Shown here piece by piece: positions 54,569 to 62,906 of a stretch of 64,000 nt of DNA. A model generated the notes under the pieces. It did not search any database and had not been told where the DNA came from. It worked only from the letters and a program-made list of their open reading frames with translations. The translations under genes were made by a program, and so were the position numbers. Every line of letters begins with the position of its first letter. The first letter of the stretch is position 1. The DNA is from Lachnospiraceae bacterium UBA7182 (GTDB lineage Bacteria > Bacillota > Clostridia > Lachnospirales > Lachnospiraceae). The stretch spans positions 68,293 to 132,292 of the forward strand of contig DKVI01000074.1 of NCBI GenBank assembly GCA_002491115.1, in the 5' to 3' direction.

Positions 54569-54658
54569 AAAAAGGAGGATGACGATGCATTTGAGATTAC
54601 CTATCAACTGGATGTCCCGATACGGGAAGATATTTACGACTATATCAGAGGAGAATAA
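54569..54658 (+). pseudogene. 3' remnant of an unidentified gene at the right edge of the cassette
   Basis: After a stop at 54566-54568 the frame reads 29 codons (…AFEITYQLDVPIREDIYDYI…) and ends at a TAA, 3 bases before the NUDIX ATG. It looks like the C-terminal tail of a protein cut off when the AT-rich cassette arrived. In another frame an ATG at 54579/54585, with AAGGAGG upstream, gives a ~26-residue peptide that overlaps the NUDIX start and could couple translation. The parent gene was not recognised. Confidence 0.45.
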
Positions 54659-54661
54659 GAC

Positions 54662-55060
54662 ATGAAAACCATAGAAGTAGTTGCCGCCATCATCACACAC
54701 AACGACCAGATCTTTGCTACCCAGCGCGGTTACGGAGAATTTAAGGACGGCTGGGAATTTCCAGGCGGAAAGATGGAGCCGGGGGAGACACCGCAGCAGG
54801 CGTTGGTTCGGGAGATCCGGGAGGAGCTGGATACAGAGATTGAAGTCGGCGATCTGGTGGAGACGGTAGAATATGACTATCCGAAATTTCATCTGACCAT
54901 GCATTGTTTTCTGTGTACGATCCGGTCCGGAGATCTGGTTTTAAAAGAACATGAAGCGGCGAGATGGCTGACCAGAAAGGAGCTGGATGATGTGGACTGG
55001 CTTCCTGCGGATGTAACAGTTGCTGAGAAATTAAAAGAGATCATGAGGAAAACAGTATGA
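54662..55060 (+). CDS. NUDIX hydrolase (MutT-like, (deoxy)nucleoside triphosphate pyrophosphohydrolase)
   Basis: 132 residues; GAGGAGA 9 bases before the ATG. The Nudix box runs from GGKMEPGE to REIREEL (~34-56), matching GX5EX7REUXEEXGU. Length and the FATQRGYGEFKDGWEFPGG entry resemble MutT-type enzymes acting on dCTP/8-oxo-dGTP or similar. Its stop overlaps the DUF262 start by 4 bases. That coupling suggests a joint defence role such as nucleotide control, but this is inference. Confidence 0.9.
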   Translation: MKTIEVVAAIITHNDQIFATQRGYGEFKDGWEFPGGKMEPGETPQQALVREIREELDTEIEVGDLVETVEYDYPKFHLTMHCFLCTIRSGDLVLKEHEAARWLTRKELDDVDWLPADVTVAEKLKEIMRKTV

Positions 55061-56829
55061 AAACAAATGACAGGTCAATTGTAGAGTTGATGAAAGAGAT
55101 TTCTACAGGAAAAATTCAGCTTCCGGATTTTCAGAGAGGATGGGTGTGGGACGATTATCGTATCCGGTCGTTGATCGCAAGTATTTCCAGCAGCTATCCG
55201 GTGGGAGCAGCTATGTTTTTGGAATACGGAAATCAAAATATTCGTTTTAAGTATCGGACAATTCAGGGTGTAGATGTGCAGAATATTGCTCCCTCCGAAT
55301 TGATTTTGGATGGACAGCAGAGACTGACTTCTATTTATGGTGCGATGTATTGTGATGCTCCCGTACATACAAGAACTGATAAGGGAAAAAAGATAGACCG
55401 ATATTATTATCTGGATATCCGAAAATGTCTGGATGAAAATGCGGACCGGATTGATGCAATTGTTTCGGTTCCGTCCAATCGGGTTATTACATCAGATTTT
55501 GGACGGAAAATAGAACTGGATTTGTCTACCCCGGACAAGGAATATGAAAACCATATGTATCCTCTTAATATTATATTGGATTTTGCAAAGTCACAAACAT
55601 GGCAGCAGGGGTATTTGCAATATCATCAGCTAAATCAACAGGTATTTATGGAGTATACCCGATTTGGTTCTCAAATCACAATGCCGATTATGCAATATAC
55701 AATGCCTGTTATTTTGCTGGGGAAAGAAACACCAAAAGAAGCAGTATGCCAGGTGTTTGAAAATGTGAATACAGGCGGTGTATCTCTGACAGTATTTGAA
55801 CTGGTGACAGCAGTTTTTGCCATGGATGATTTTGAATTGCGTAAAGATTGGGAAAACCGTCAACAGGCATATTTTCATGGAGATATTTTGACAAGCGTAA
55901 GTGCGACGGATTTTCTTGCGGCGTGTACGTTGTTGTCTTCCTATAAAAAGGAGAAAACAGTCAGTTGTAAGAAAAAAGATGTTTTAAACTTAACTTTGGA
56001 AGAATATAAGAAATATGCGGACTGCCTGTCGGAAGGATTTGTAGAAGCTGAAAAAATGCTGAACGAGGAGCGGATTTTTGCCAGTCGGGATCTTCCCTAT
56101 ACAACCCAGTTGATTCCTTTGGCTGTGTTATGTACGCTGCTTCAGGAGGGAGGCAGGATTAGAACAACTATTGTGAAGGACAAAATAAAACAATGGTACT
56201 GGTGTGGAGTATTTGGAGAAATGTATGGTAGCGCCAATGAAACGAGGTATGTTTCGGATGTAGTTGGCGTCATGGAATGGCTGTCTGACGAGTCTAAAAT
56301 ACCAAAAACCGTTCAGGAGGCATATTTTAATCCCGTGCGTTTATTAAGTTTGCAGTCTCGGTTGAGCGCAGCTTATAAAGGGATTATGGCTTTGATTTTG
56401 AAGAACAGGAGTAAAGATTTTATCAGCGGGAGAGAGATGGATTTTACCGTTTATAAATCGGATGCAGTGGATATTCATCATGTGTTTCCTAAAGATTATT
56501 GTGTAAAGGCCGGGTATCCCAAAAGTAAATGGAATTCAGTGATTAATAAAACACCTCTTTCCTATAGAACGAATCGAGAAATAGGAGGTGTGTCTCCAGG
56601 TAAATATTTATCTAAAATTGAGAAAAAGGGACAGGTCACGGAACAGGTGCTTAACTCTTATCTCGAATCTCACTGGTTGGATGTTGTATATTGCCGTCAG
56701 GATAATTTTGATGAATTTATTGTAAATCGTGCGTCAAAACTTTTGGATGCAATTGAATCTGCAATGGGAAAACCAGTCCCGGGAAGAGACAGTGAAGAAG
56801 TGGTTCAAAATTTTGGAAAAGGATTATAA
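55057..56829 (+). CDS. DUF262 domain-containing protein (GmrSD-like, HNH-type C-terminus)
   Basis: 590 residues. The N-terminal ParB/DUF262 fold has IQLPDFQRGWVWDD (~20-33) and LILDGQQRLTSI (DGQQR at 85-89), a nucleotide-handling motif. The C-terminus holds DIHHVFPKDYC (~470) and NKTPLSYRTNREIGG…SPGKYL, an HNH-like DUF1524 relative. DUF262-DUF1524 proteins include GmrSD type IV restriction nucleases against modified phage DNA. It is coupled to the NUDIX gene (ATGA overlap) and closed by a strong terminator, so the two form a unit. Confidence 0.85.
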   Translation: MKTNDRSIVELMKEISTGKIQLPDFQRGWVWDDYRIRSLIASISSSYPVGAAMFLEYGNQNIRFKYRTIQGVDVQNIAPSELILDGQQRLTSIYGAMYCDAPVHTRTDKGKKIDRYYYLDIRKCLDENADRIDAIVSVPSNRVITSDFGRKIELDLSTPDKEYENHMYPLNIILDFAKSQTWQQGYLQYHQLNQQVFMEYTRFGSQITMPIMQYTMPVILLGKETPKEAVCQVFENVNTGGVSLTVFELVTAVFAMDDFELRKDWENRQQAYFHGDILTSVSATDFLAACTLLSSYKKEKTVSCKKKDVLNLTLEEYKKYADCLSEGFVEAEKMLNEERIFASRDLPYTTQLIPLAVLCTLLQEGGRIRTTIVKDKIKQWYWCGVFGEMYGSANETRYVSDVVGVMEWLSDESKIPKTVQEAYFNPVRLLSLQSRLSAAYKGIMALILKNRSKDFISGREMDFTVYKSDAVDIHHVFPKDYCVKAGYPKSKWNSVINKTPLSYRTNREIGGVSPGKYLSKIEKKGQVTEQVLNSYLESHWLDVVYCRQDNFDEFIVNRASKLLDAIESAMGKPVPGRDSEEVVQNFGKGL

Positions 56830-56920
56830 AAATTCATATCAAGCGGATTCTGGAAGATTACTTTAAACATGTGCGGTGAGTCCGGCGGAAGAAGAAAGTC
56901 TTCCATGTTAGACATAAAGG

Positions 56921-56978
56921 GAGCCGTTGCTCTATAGATGATGATTCATCTGTTTTGCAACGACTCTTTTATTTTTTT
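56921..56978 (+). terminator. Strong rho-independent terminator
   Basis: GAGCCGTTGC (56921-56930) pairs with GCAACGACTC (56957-56966), with one mismatch. Inside, TAGATGA/TCATCTG can extend the stem, and the T-rich tract TTTTATTTTTTT follows. It isolates the NUDIX-DUF262 unit from the fermentation operon. Confidence 0.85.
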
Positions 56979-57048
56979 GCGATTTTATGCAGATTATACA
57001 AAATCATAAGATATAATTTGGATAATTTAACAAAAATATAAAAATATA

Positions 57049-57078
57049 TTGCGTATTACATGTAATATGTGATATATT
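57049..57078 (+). promoter_or_regulatory. Candidate promoter of the amino-acid fermentation operon
   Basis: TTGCGT (57049-57054), 18 bases, TATATT (57073-57078). The gene starts at 57216, so the leader would be about 130 bases. The spacer is occupied by a perfect palindrome. Confidence 0.5.
57054..57067. promoter_or_regulatory. 14-base palindrome, candidate operator
   Basis: TATTACATGTAATA reads the same on both strands and lies exactly between the -35 and -10 of the candidate promoter. A repressor dimer bound here would block RNA polymerase. The regulator is not in the window. Confidence 0.5.
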
Positions 57079-57171
57079 GTAAACACAAACAAAGCCAGAG
57101 AAGTTCATGAACGGGTTTTTGGATGGCAGTGCGGATATGTCGCGAAATATTCGCCGCAGGAACGATGAGTG

Positions 57172-57189
57172 CAGGCCCGGCCGGGTCTG
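57172..57189 (+). repeat. GC-rich palindrome in the operon leader
   Basis: CAGGCCCGGCCGGGTCTG is palindromic but for one mismatched pair, with a CCCGGCCGGG core, and ends 12 bases before the AGGAGG ribosome site (57202-57207). It could form an RNA hairpin that affects translation of the dehydrogenase. Confidence 0.4.
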
Positions 57190-57215
57190 ATGCAGAAATT
57201 CAGGAGGCAAACAAT

Positions 57216-58550
57216 ATGGATACAAGAAGCTTATACACACCGTTAAAAGAAGAAGGACTTACGACTCTTTTGATCCGCTATGACTGGAAGACAGACAAGG
57301 GTTATATGTACGCGGCGAAAGAATGGGAGCCGGATATCAAATGGAGCGACTACGGAAAGACTTTTTACACGCAAAGTCTGCTGACGGAGAATGACGTGCG
57401 GCTTGGCAACCGGGAAACCAGAGCGCTTTATGAGAAATATGGCCTTGGCGATTATGTGGAGGAGATCTTCGGTCTTCTGCGGGGCGGCAAATTCTTCGGG
57501 CTGGACTGCTACTACAATTCTCAGAAAGACTGGAGATTCACCGCGAACCTCCACAACTACGTCCTGGGACACAACAATAAAGAACAGTCCATCTATACAG
57601 GTGGTATCCGCCGCCACGAAAAAGACGAACCGGAGATCGACGTAATCATCGACGGACTGAATCTGGGCCGCGCACAGAGCCATAAGAATGTGGCGTCCGG
57701 CATTCCGTACGGCGGAGGAAAGATTACAGTCATGGCGGAGCAGGTAGACTTGAACAACAAAGACGAAATCGGATTCCTTTCCTATGCGCTGGACCGCTGC
57801 CGTTTCTTCACCGGCCCCGATATGAACTATCCGGTGGAACTGGCCGATGCCATGAACGAGTACACCAGCATGATCTGTGCCGGCCTGAAAAATAATCCCA
57901 TCGGACCGTCCGGCGGACCGACCGCGTGGGGTGTTACGGCAGCCATGAAGGAGGCAGTGAAGTTCAAGTTCGGCAAAGATACGATGAAGGGCTTGAAGAT
58001 CGCCGTTATGGGTCTTGGCGCCGTAGGCTTTCCACAGGCAGAATATCTGCTGGCAGAGGGTGCGGATCTGGTTGTCTGCGATATGAACCCGGAAGTGATC
58101 AAAAAGCTCAAAGAGAAGCATCCGGAAGCGAAGATCGATGTGGTCGATGTCAAAGATATCCTGACCGTGGACGCAGACATCTTATGCCCCTGCGCCATCG
58201 GCGGGTTTATTACAGAGGAAGTCATCGACAACTTCAAATTCAAGATGGTATTCGGAGCCGGCAACAACCAGCTCCATGCCAAGAACAAAGAAGAAGAGAT
58301 CGCGCTGGCGGAGCGCATGGCTGCAAGAGACATCCTGTATCAGGAGTGCTGGGTGCAGAATATCGGCGGCGTGATGTGCGGGACAGAACTTCATCTGTAC
58401 GGCGAGAAGGCAGACAAAGATGCGCTTCTTAATAAAATTGAAAAGGTCTGCAGCGAAAAGACCAGGGTGAATCTGAAGGAAGCGGCAGAGCTGGGTATTA
58501 CTCCTACCGAGAATGCTTACCGTTCCGTAGAGAGCAGAATCTACATTTAA
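57216..58550 (+). CDS. Glu/Leu/Phe/Val dehydrogenase family amino-acid dehydrogenase
   Basis: About 444 residues; ATG at 57216, 8 bases after AGGAGG. The catalytic-lysine region is ASGIPYGGGKITV (~160-173), more like leucine/phenylalanine dehydrogenase (LGGGK) than GdhA. The Rossmann motif is VMGLGAVGFPQAEYL (~263-277), followed by CPCAIGGFI and GAGNNQLHAKN, which also recall leucine dehydrogenase. The N-terminal ~110 residues are unlike classical GdhA. Next to a Na+ amino-acid symporter, Buk, Ptb and Vor, it probably deaminates a branched-chain or aromatic amino acid to its 2-oxoacid with NAD(P)+. Exact substrate unknown. Confidence 0.85.
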   Translation: MDTRSLYTPLKEEGLTTLLIRYDWKTDKGYMYAAKEWEPDIKWSDYGKTFYTQSLLTENDVRLGNRETRALYEKYGLGDYVEEIFGLLRGGKFFGLDCYYNSQKDWRFTANLHNYVLGHNNKEQSIYTGGIRRHEKDEPEIDVIIDGLNLGRAQSHKNVASGIPYGGGKITVMAEQVDLNNKDEIGFLSYALDRCRFFTGPDMNYPVELADAMNEYTSMICAGLKNNPIGPSGGPTAWGVTAAMKEAVKFKFGKDTMKGLKIAVMGLGAVGFPQAEYLLAEGADLVVCDMNPEVIKKLKEKHPEAKIDVVDVKDILTVDADILCPCAIGGFITEEVIDNFKFKMVFGAGNNQLHAKNKEEEIALAERMAARDILYQECWVQNIGGVMCGTELHLYGEKADKDALLNKIEKVCSEKTRVNLKEAAELGITPTENAYRSVESRIYI

Positions 58551-58571
58551 GCATCTAAAAGGGGGTTACTT

Positions 58572-59881
58572 ATGGAAGAAAAAAGGGGAAGTTTTGGATC
58601 AAGGATCGGATTCTTGCTGGCGACGATCGGATTTTCTGTCGGGGTCGGAACATTGTGGCGTTTCCCGTATATCTGCGGGGCGTATGGCGGGGGACTGTTC
58701 CTTCTGACATACATATTTTTCATGATCGTGATCGGCGTGCCGTTGTTTACCGCGGAGGTTTCCCTGGGTATGGCATCCCGTAAGACGCCTGTAGGCGCCT
58801 ATCAGACGCTGTCAGGTAAAAAAGGCTGGGGGATCGTAGGTCTGTTCAATATGGTGTGCATTGTGTTGGTGGCCGGTTATACCATTCCGGTCTACGGCTG
58901 GATCATCAACTATATCATTGCGACGCCCATGGGAACTTTTACGCAGATGACCAGCACAGAAGTGGCGGATTATTTTGGGTTCATGTCCGGCGACTATGTG
59001 CGCGTGCTTGCCATGATCGCCGTCAACTGTGTACTGACCATGCTGGTGGTCCGTAAGAATCTGCAGTCCGGCATCGAGAAGATTGCCAAGATTTTGCTTC
59101 CTACACTGGCAGTTATCATGATGGCGATCGTGGTCATCGGACTGATGCAGCCGGGAGCCATGGAGGGAGTTAAATTCCTCTTCGTTCCGGATTTTGACAG
59201 TTTCAGCGGAGAGACAATCCTGACAGCGTTGGGACAGACATTCTTCTCTTTGGGCATCGGCATGGCGGTTGCGCTGGTGTTCGGAAGCTGTCAGAAGGAA
59301 GGCGAGCTGAACGCGGTGAAGAATTCCGTCATTGTAAGCTGTGCGGTTATCTTTGTAGCGATTCTGGCCGGTCTGATGATTTTCCCGATGGTAACTGCAT
59401 TGGGACTTGAGATGCAGGCGGGCCCCGGACTTACCTTTATCGTCATGCCCAATGTGTTTAACGTCATTCCGGGCGGACGGATCTGGGGGACACTGTTCTA
59501 TGTGGCATTCTTTATCGCTGCTTTTTCCTCCGGCATCGCCGGCTGGGAGGCGATCATACAGTTTCTGATCGATCAGTTGGTCTGACGAGAGGAAAAGCGC
59601 TGGTGGGGACTTTGGGGATTGTACTGGTCATCGGTATCCCTGCCACCGTATCAGATCCGCTGTTCAACTTTTTTGACATGCTTACCAACAATGTGTTTTT
59701 GACACTGGGTTCCTTCTTTATGTGTATCTTTACAGGATGGATCTGGGGCATCGACAAATTTGCGGAGACGGTCGGCATCGCGGAAAATCAGGCATTGACA
59801 CGGGTTCTGGGATTTGTGATCAAATATCTGGCGCCTCTGGTCGTGATCGTATTTTCACTCTCCTTATTCGGGATTATCTGA
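58572..59881 (+). pseudogene. Na+-dependent amino-acid symporter (NSS/SNF family), frameshifted
   Basis: The frame from ATG 58572 gives 337 residues: RIGFLLATIGFSVGVGTLWR and FPYICGAYGGG are the Na+-site helix 1 of NSS transporters; it stops in FLIDQLV. The rest (VGTLGIVLVIGIPATVSDP to SLSLFGII, 92+ residues) is in another frame and runs to 59881. Reading across, one missing G in TTGG(G)TCTGACG near 59579 restores FLIDQLGLTRGKALVGTL, a ~436-residue protein of normal length. Either the gene is broken, a recent mutation exists, or the base is a sequencing error. It would supply the amino acid to the dehydrogenase. Confidence 0.88.
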
Positions 59882-59957
59882 CATGCGGCGGACGGGAAGA
59901 ACCGGAAGTTCTTTCCGTCCGAACCGCATCATCTGCAAAGAGAAGGGAAAACAGTAT

Positions 59958-61034
59958 ATGAAAAAAGAACTGATATTTGTAATAAATCCTGGCTCTACTT
60001 CCACCAAAGTGGCTTTGTACGACGCGGAAAACCTGAAAGACGAGCTGGAATTGAAACACAGTGCAGAAGAATTGAAAAGTTTTGGTAGGATCAATGATCA
60101 GCTTGCGTTCCGTCAGTCGGCTGTGGAGGATTATCTGAAAAAGCAGGGCGTGCAGCTTTCGGATCTGGCGGCGGTTGCCACAAGAGCCGGTGTGGTAGGG
60201 CAGTTGGAGCCGGGCGCTTATCTTATTGACAAGACGTTTGCAGACCGGTCTTTGCATTCACAGACGCCCCATCCGGCTAACCTGGCGCCGGTGATCGGAT
60301 ATACGCTGGCAAAGAATGCGGGAATCAGGGCGTATGCATACGATGCGGTCTGCGGCTGCGGCGTGCCGGATAAAATGTATACGATTACCGGTGTGCCGGA
60401 GCTTGAACGGGCCTTTTTAACCCATGTGCTGAACAGCCGGGCAGTCAGCATCGCCCAGGCAAAGAAGGACGGCAGGAAGCTGGAAGAATCCACATACATT
60501 GTTACGCACCTGGGCGGCGGTATCACGACCAATCTGGTATACCACGGCAGGATTCTGGACTTTGTGGGAGACGATGAGGGCGGACTCTCCCCGGAGCGCT
60601 CCGGCGGCGTTCCTGTCAGACCTCTGGTAAAACTGTGCTATTCCGGAAAATTTACCGAGAAAGAGATGCAGAGCAAACTGAAAGGAAAGGGCGGAATCCT
60701 TGCATACCTTGGGACCAATGATATCCGGGAAGTGGAACAGCGCATTGACGCGGGAGACGAATATGCCCGGCTGATCTTCGAGACCATGGCCATGCAGATC
60801 GCCCGGGATATCGGATCTCTGGCGCCGGATGTCTGCGGCAGGATCGATAAGATTATCCTGACAGGAGGAATTGCCAGATCCGTGCGGTTTACTGATCTTC
60901 TGAAGGAGCGGGTCTCCTTCCTGGCGCCGGTGGCGGTGATACCGGGAGCCTTTGAGATGGAAGCGCTGGCAGGCGGCGTGCTCCGGGTGTTGAGAGGCGA
61001 AGAACAGGTGCATGTATTAAAGCCGGAAGAGTGA
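59958..61034 (+). CDS. buk: Butyrate kinase family acyl kinase
   Basis: About 358 residues; ATG at 59958, AGAAGGGA upstream (the frame is open back to 59883). ASKHA features: FVINPGSTSTKVALY (~6-20, phosphate 1), THLGGGITTNL (~184-194, phosphate 2) and ILTGGIARS (adenosine region). It converts acyl-phosphate and ADP to acid and ATP, the energy-yielding last step. In this context the substrate may be isobutyryl-, isovaleryl- or phenylacetyl-phosphate rather than butyryl-phosphate. Next gene is Ptb, 17 bases away. Confidence 0.92.
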   Translation: MKKELIFVINPGSTSTKVALYDAENLKDELELKHSAEELKSFGRINDQLAFRQSAVEDYLKKQGVQLSDLAAVATRAGVVGQLEPGAYLIDKTFADRSLHSQTPHPANLAPVIGYTLAKNAGIRAYAYDAVCGCGVPDKMYTITGVPELERAFLTHVLNSRAVSIAQAKKDGRKLEESTYIVTHLGGGITTNLVYHGRILDFVGDDEGGLSPERSGGVPVRPLVKLCYSGKFTEKEMQSKLKGKGGILAYLGTNDIREVEQRIDAGDEYARLIFETMAMQIARDIGSLAPDVCGRIDKIILTGGIARSVRFTDLLKERVSFLAPVAVIPGAFEMEALAGGVLRVLRGEEQVHVLKPEE

Positions 61035-61050
61035 GGAAAGGAGAAAGCGT

Positions 61051-61929
61051 ATGGTATTTCACAATTTTACGGAACTTCGGGCGTCCCTGGGCCGGCAGGA
61101 AAAGAGGACCGCAGCGGTGGTCTGCGCCCATGATGAGACAACCCTGAAAGCGCTGGAACAGTGCAAAGATCAGGTCAGTGCGGTCCTGATCGGAGATGAG
61201 AAAAAGATCCGGGGGCTTACGGATCTTCCGTATGAAATTATACCGGAAGAAGACATGCTGACGGCGGCCCGCAAGGGCGTTGGACTTGTCAGGGAAGGAA
61301 AAGCAGATTTTCTGCTGAAAGGAAAACTGGATACCTCCCTGATCCTGAAAGCCGTGGTTGACAAAGAACACGGCCTGCGCACCGGGAGGCTGATATCCCA
61401 TCTGGCGTTTTTGGAGCTGCCGGGCTATCACAAGCTGGTGGTGCTCACAGACAGCGGCATGGTTATCCGTCCGGATCTGGAGCAGAAAAAGGAAATTTTG
61501 CTAAACGCGGTGGACACCCTTCACAAGATGGGGTATGAGGAACCAAAAGCAGGACTTCTGGCTGCCGTTGAAAAAGTCAATCCCAGGATGCCGGAGACGC
61601 TGGACGCCGAAGAACTGACGAGGCTGAGCCGGGAAGGAAAGCTTGCGGGCTGCTATGTGGAGGGACCTCTGTCCTATGATATTCTGATGAGTCCGGAAAG
61701 CGCGAAGAAAAAAGGTTATGAGAGCCGGATCGTGGGGGATGCGGATATTCTGATGGTGGGAGACATGGCCACAGGCAACATCCTTGGCAAAGCGCTTACC
61801 ATAACCGCAAAAGGAAAGATGGCGGGTATTATCGTCGGAGCCGGCGCTCCGGTGGCACTGACGTCGAGAGGCTCGAAGCCGGAAGAGAAAGTAAATTCAA
61901 TCCTTTTGGCCGCCGCAGGCTGCAGATAA
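61051..61929 (+). CDS. ptb: Phosphate butyryltransferase family phosphotransacylase
   Basis: 292 residues; AGGAAAGGAG before the ATG. The PTA/PTB fold is seen in KADFLLKGKLDTSLILKAV (~91-109), VLTDSGMVIRPDLEQK (~131), VEKVNPRMPET, CYVEGPLSYDILMS and VGDMATGNILGKAL (~238). It swaps CoA for phosphate on an acyl group, feeding Buk. Acyl-CoA comes from the Vor complex encoded further downstream. Confidence 0.93.
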   Translation: MVFHNFTELRASLGRQEKRTAAVVCAHDETTLKALEQCKDQVSAVLIGDEKKIRGLTDLPYEIIPEEDMLTAARKGVGLVREGKADFLLKGKLDTSLILKAVVDKEHGLRTGRLISHLAFLELPGYHKLVVLTDSGMVIRPDLEQKKEILLNAVDTLHKMGYEEPKAGLLAAVEKVNPRMPETLDAEELTRLSREGKLAGCYVEGPLSYDILMSPESAKKKGYESRIVGDADILMVGDMATGNILGKALTITAKGKMAGIIVGAGAPVALTSRGSKPEEKVNSILLAAAGCR

Positions 61930-61950
61930 AGGAAAAGAGGGGGAATCGTT

Positions 61951-62613
61951 GTGAAATCAGACAGGGAAATCAAAAACAGAGTGTATCTTGGCGGTCCCGG
62001 AAGCGGAAAAAGCGAAATCGCCATGAATACGGCCATTTGGCTTGCCAAAGCCTGTCCGGGCAAAGTGCATCTGTTTGATCTGGATCAGACCAAGGCGCTG
62101 CTTCGGGCAAGAGACGTGCAGGAGAAACTGGAGCGCGCCGGAGTCGTGCTGCATTATGAGAGACAGATGACGGATGAGCCGGTGCTGACAGGAGGCGTGG
62201 CCGCATATATGCTGGATGCGGATACACAGGTGGTTCTGGATGTGGGCGGCGGAGAGGCCGGCGCCCGTCTGATCGGAGGATTTTCCCATCTTCTGTCAAG
62301 AGCGGATACAGGCGTCTATTATGTGATCAATCATTATCGGCCCTGGAACGATGAGATCCTTTCGGTAGATCAGACGCTCTCCTCGGTCCTTCGGGCTGCC
62401 AGAGTACAGCAGGTTCATTTTCTGGCCAATCCTGCGCTGGGCCCGGATACAACGGCAGAGGAAGCTGTAGAGGGAATAAAAGCGACGCAGAAAATGCTTG
62501 GCCCTTATGCGAAGCTGGAGGCCGGATATGTCCTTGCTTCTTTGTATGAAGCGGTGCGCCGGCAGATCCGGATTCCCCTGTATCCGCTGGAATTATGCGG
62601 CCAGGCTTTTTGA
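61951..62613 (+). CDS. Uncharacterised P-loop NTPase in the Vor-Ptb-Buk operon
   Basis: 220 residues from a GTG at 61951. Walker A GGPGSGKSEIA (14-24) is preceded by a single strand; a Walker B-like VVLDVGGGEAGAR (~94-106) and VYYVINHYRPW (~125) suggest a SIMIBI/CooC-like fold rather than a kinase. No membrane segment. No family with a known job was recognised. Its place between phosphotransacylase and ferredoxin suggests help with oxidoreductase assembly or an energy-state sensor; this is inference only. Confidence 0.75.
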   Translation: MKSDREIKNRVYLGGPGSGKSEIAMNTAIWLAKACPGKVHLFDLDQTKALLRARDVQEKLERAGVVLHYERQMTDEPVLTGGVAAYMLDADTQVVLDVGGGEAGARLIGGFSHLLSRADTGVYYVINHYRPWNDEILSVDQTLSSVLRAARVQQVHFLANPALGPDTTAEEAVEGIKATQKMLGPYAKLEAGYVLASLYEAVRRQIRIPLYPLELCGQAF

Positions 62614-62650
62614 TAAACGATCATCTTATTCATAAATCAGGAGAAGAAAT

Positions 62651-62854
62651 ATGGCGGAAGTGACAATTCGTAAGGAAAGCTGTAAAAGCTGTTTATATTG
62701 TGTGAAATTCTGTCCGAAGAACGTGCTGGAGGCCGGAAATCAGGTGAACTCCAAAGGATACCTGTATGTCGTCCCGGCGCGTATGGAGGACTGCACCGGC
62801 TGCGGGACCTGCGCGGGCATGTGTCCGGATGCAGCGATTGAAGTCTATAGATAG
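62651..62854 (+). CDS. vorD: 2-oxoacid:ferredoxin oxidoreductase delta subunit (2[4Fe-4S] ferredoxin)
   Basis: 67 residues; AGGAGAAG before the ATG. Two CxxCxxCxxxC motifs at C11/C14/C17/C21 and C48/C51/C54/C58 bind two [4Fe-4S] clusters. It passes electrons from the oxidoreductase to ferredoxin. It lies 52 bases before the alpha subunit gene, the usual delta-alpha order of Vor/Kor operons. Confidence 0.92.
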   Translation: MAEVTIRKESCKSCLYCVKFCPKNVLEAGNQVNSKGYLYVVPARMEDCTGCGTCAGMCPDAAIEVYR

Positions 62855-62906
62855 ATAGAACAGCAGCGGTCTCAGACCGTTGCAGGAATCAGGATAAGGA
62901 GATTAT

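Larger units (their letters stand above)
56830..57215. other. 386-base intergenic region: terminator, promoter, operator, leader
   Basis: No gene is visible. From left to right it holds the terminator of the DUF262 gene (56921-56978), an AT-rich stretch (57000-57080) with the operon promoter and a 14-base palindrome, and a 130-base leader with two inverted repeats before the dehydrogenase start. No known riboswitch or T-box motif was recognised. Confidence 0.7.

Noticed and set aside
54579..54665. Short peptide with an AAGGAGG site overlapping the NUDIX start, as a separate gene
   Set aside because: Its frame has no protein-like features, while the other frame reads as a protein tail; it is kept as a possibility inside the remnant entry.
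57080..57215. Riboswitch or T-box in the leader of the amino-acid operon
   Set aside because: No T-box TGGNACC-type core or known riboswitch core was found; only two inverted repeats are visible.
57216..58550. Naming the dehydrogenase gdhA
   Set aside because: The length fits GdhA, but the N-terminus and the GGGK and NNQL motifs look more like leucine/phenylalanine dehydrogenases, so only the superfamily is given.
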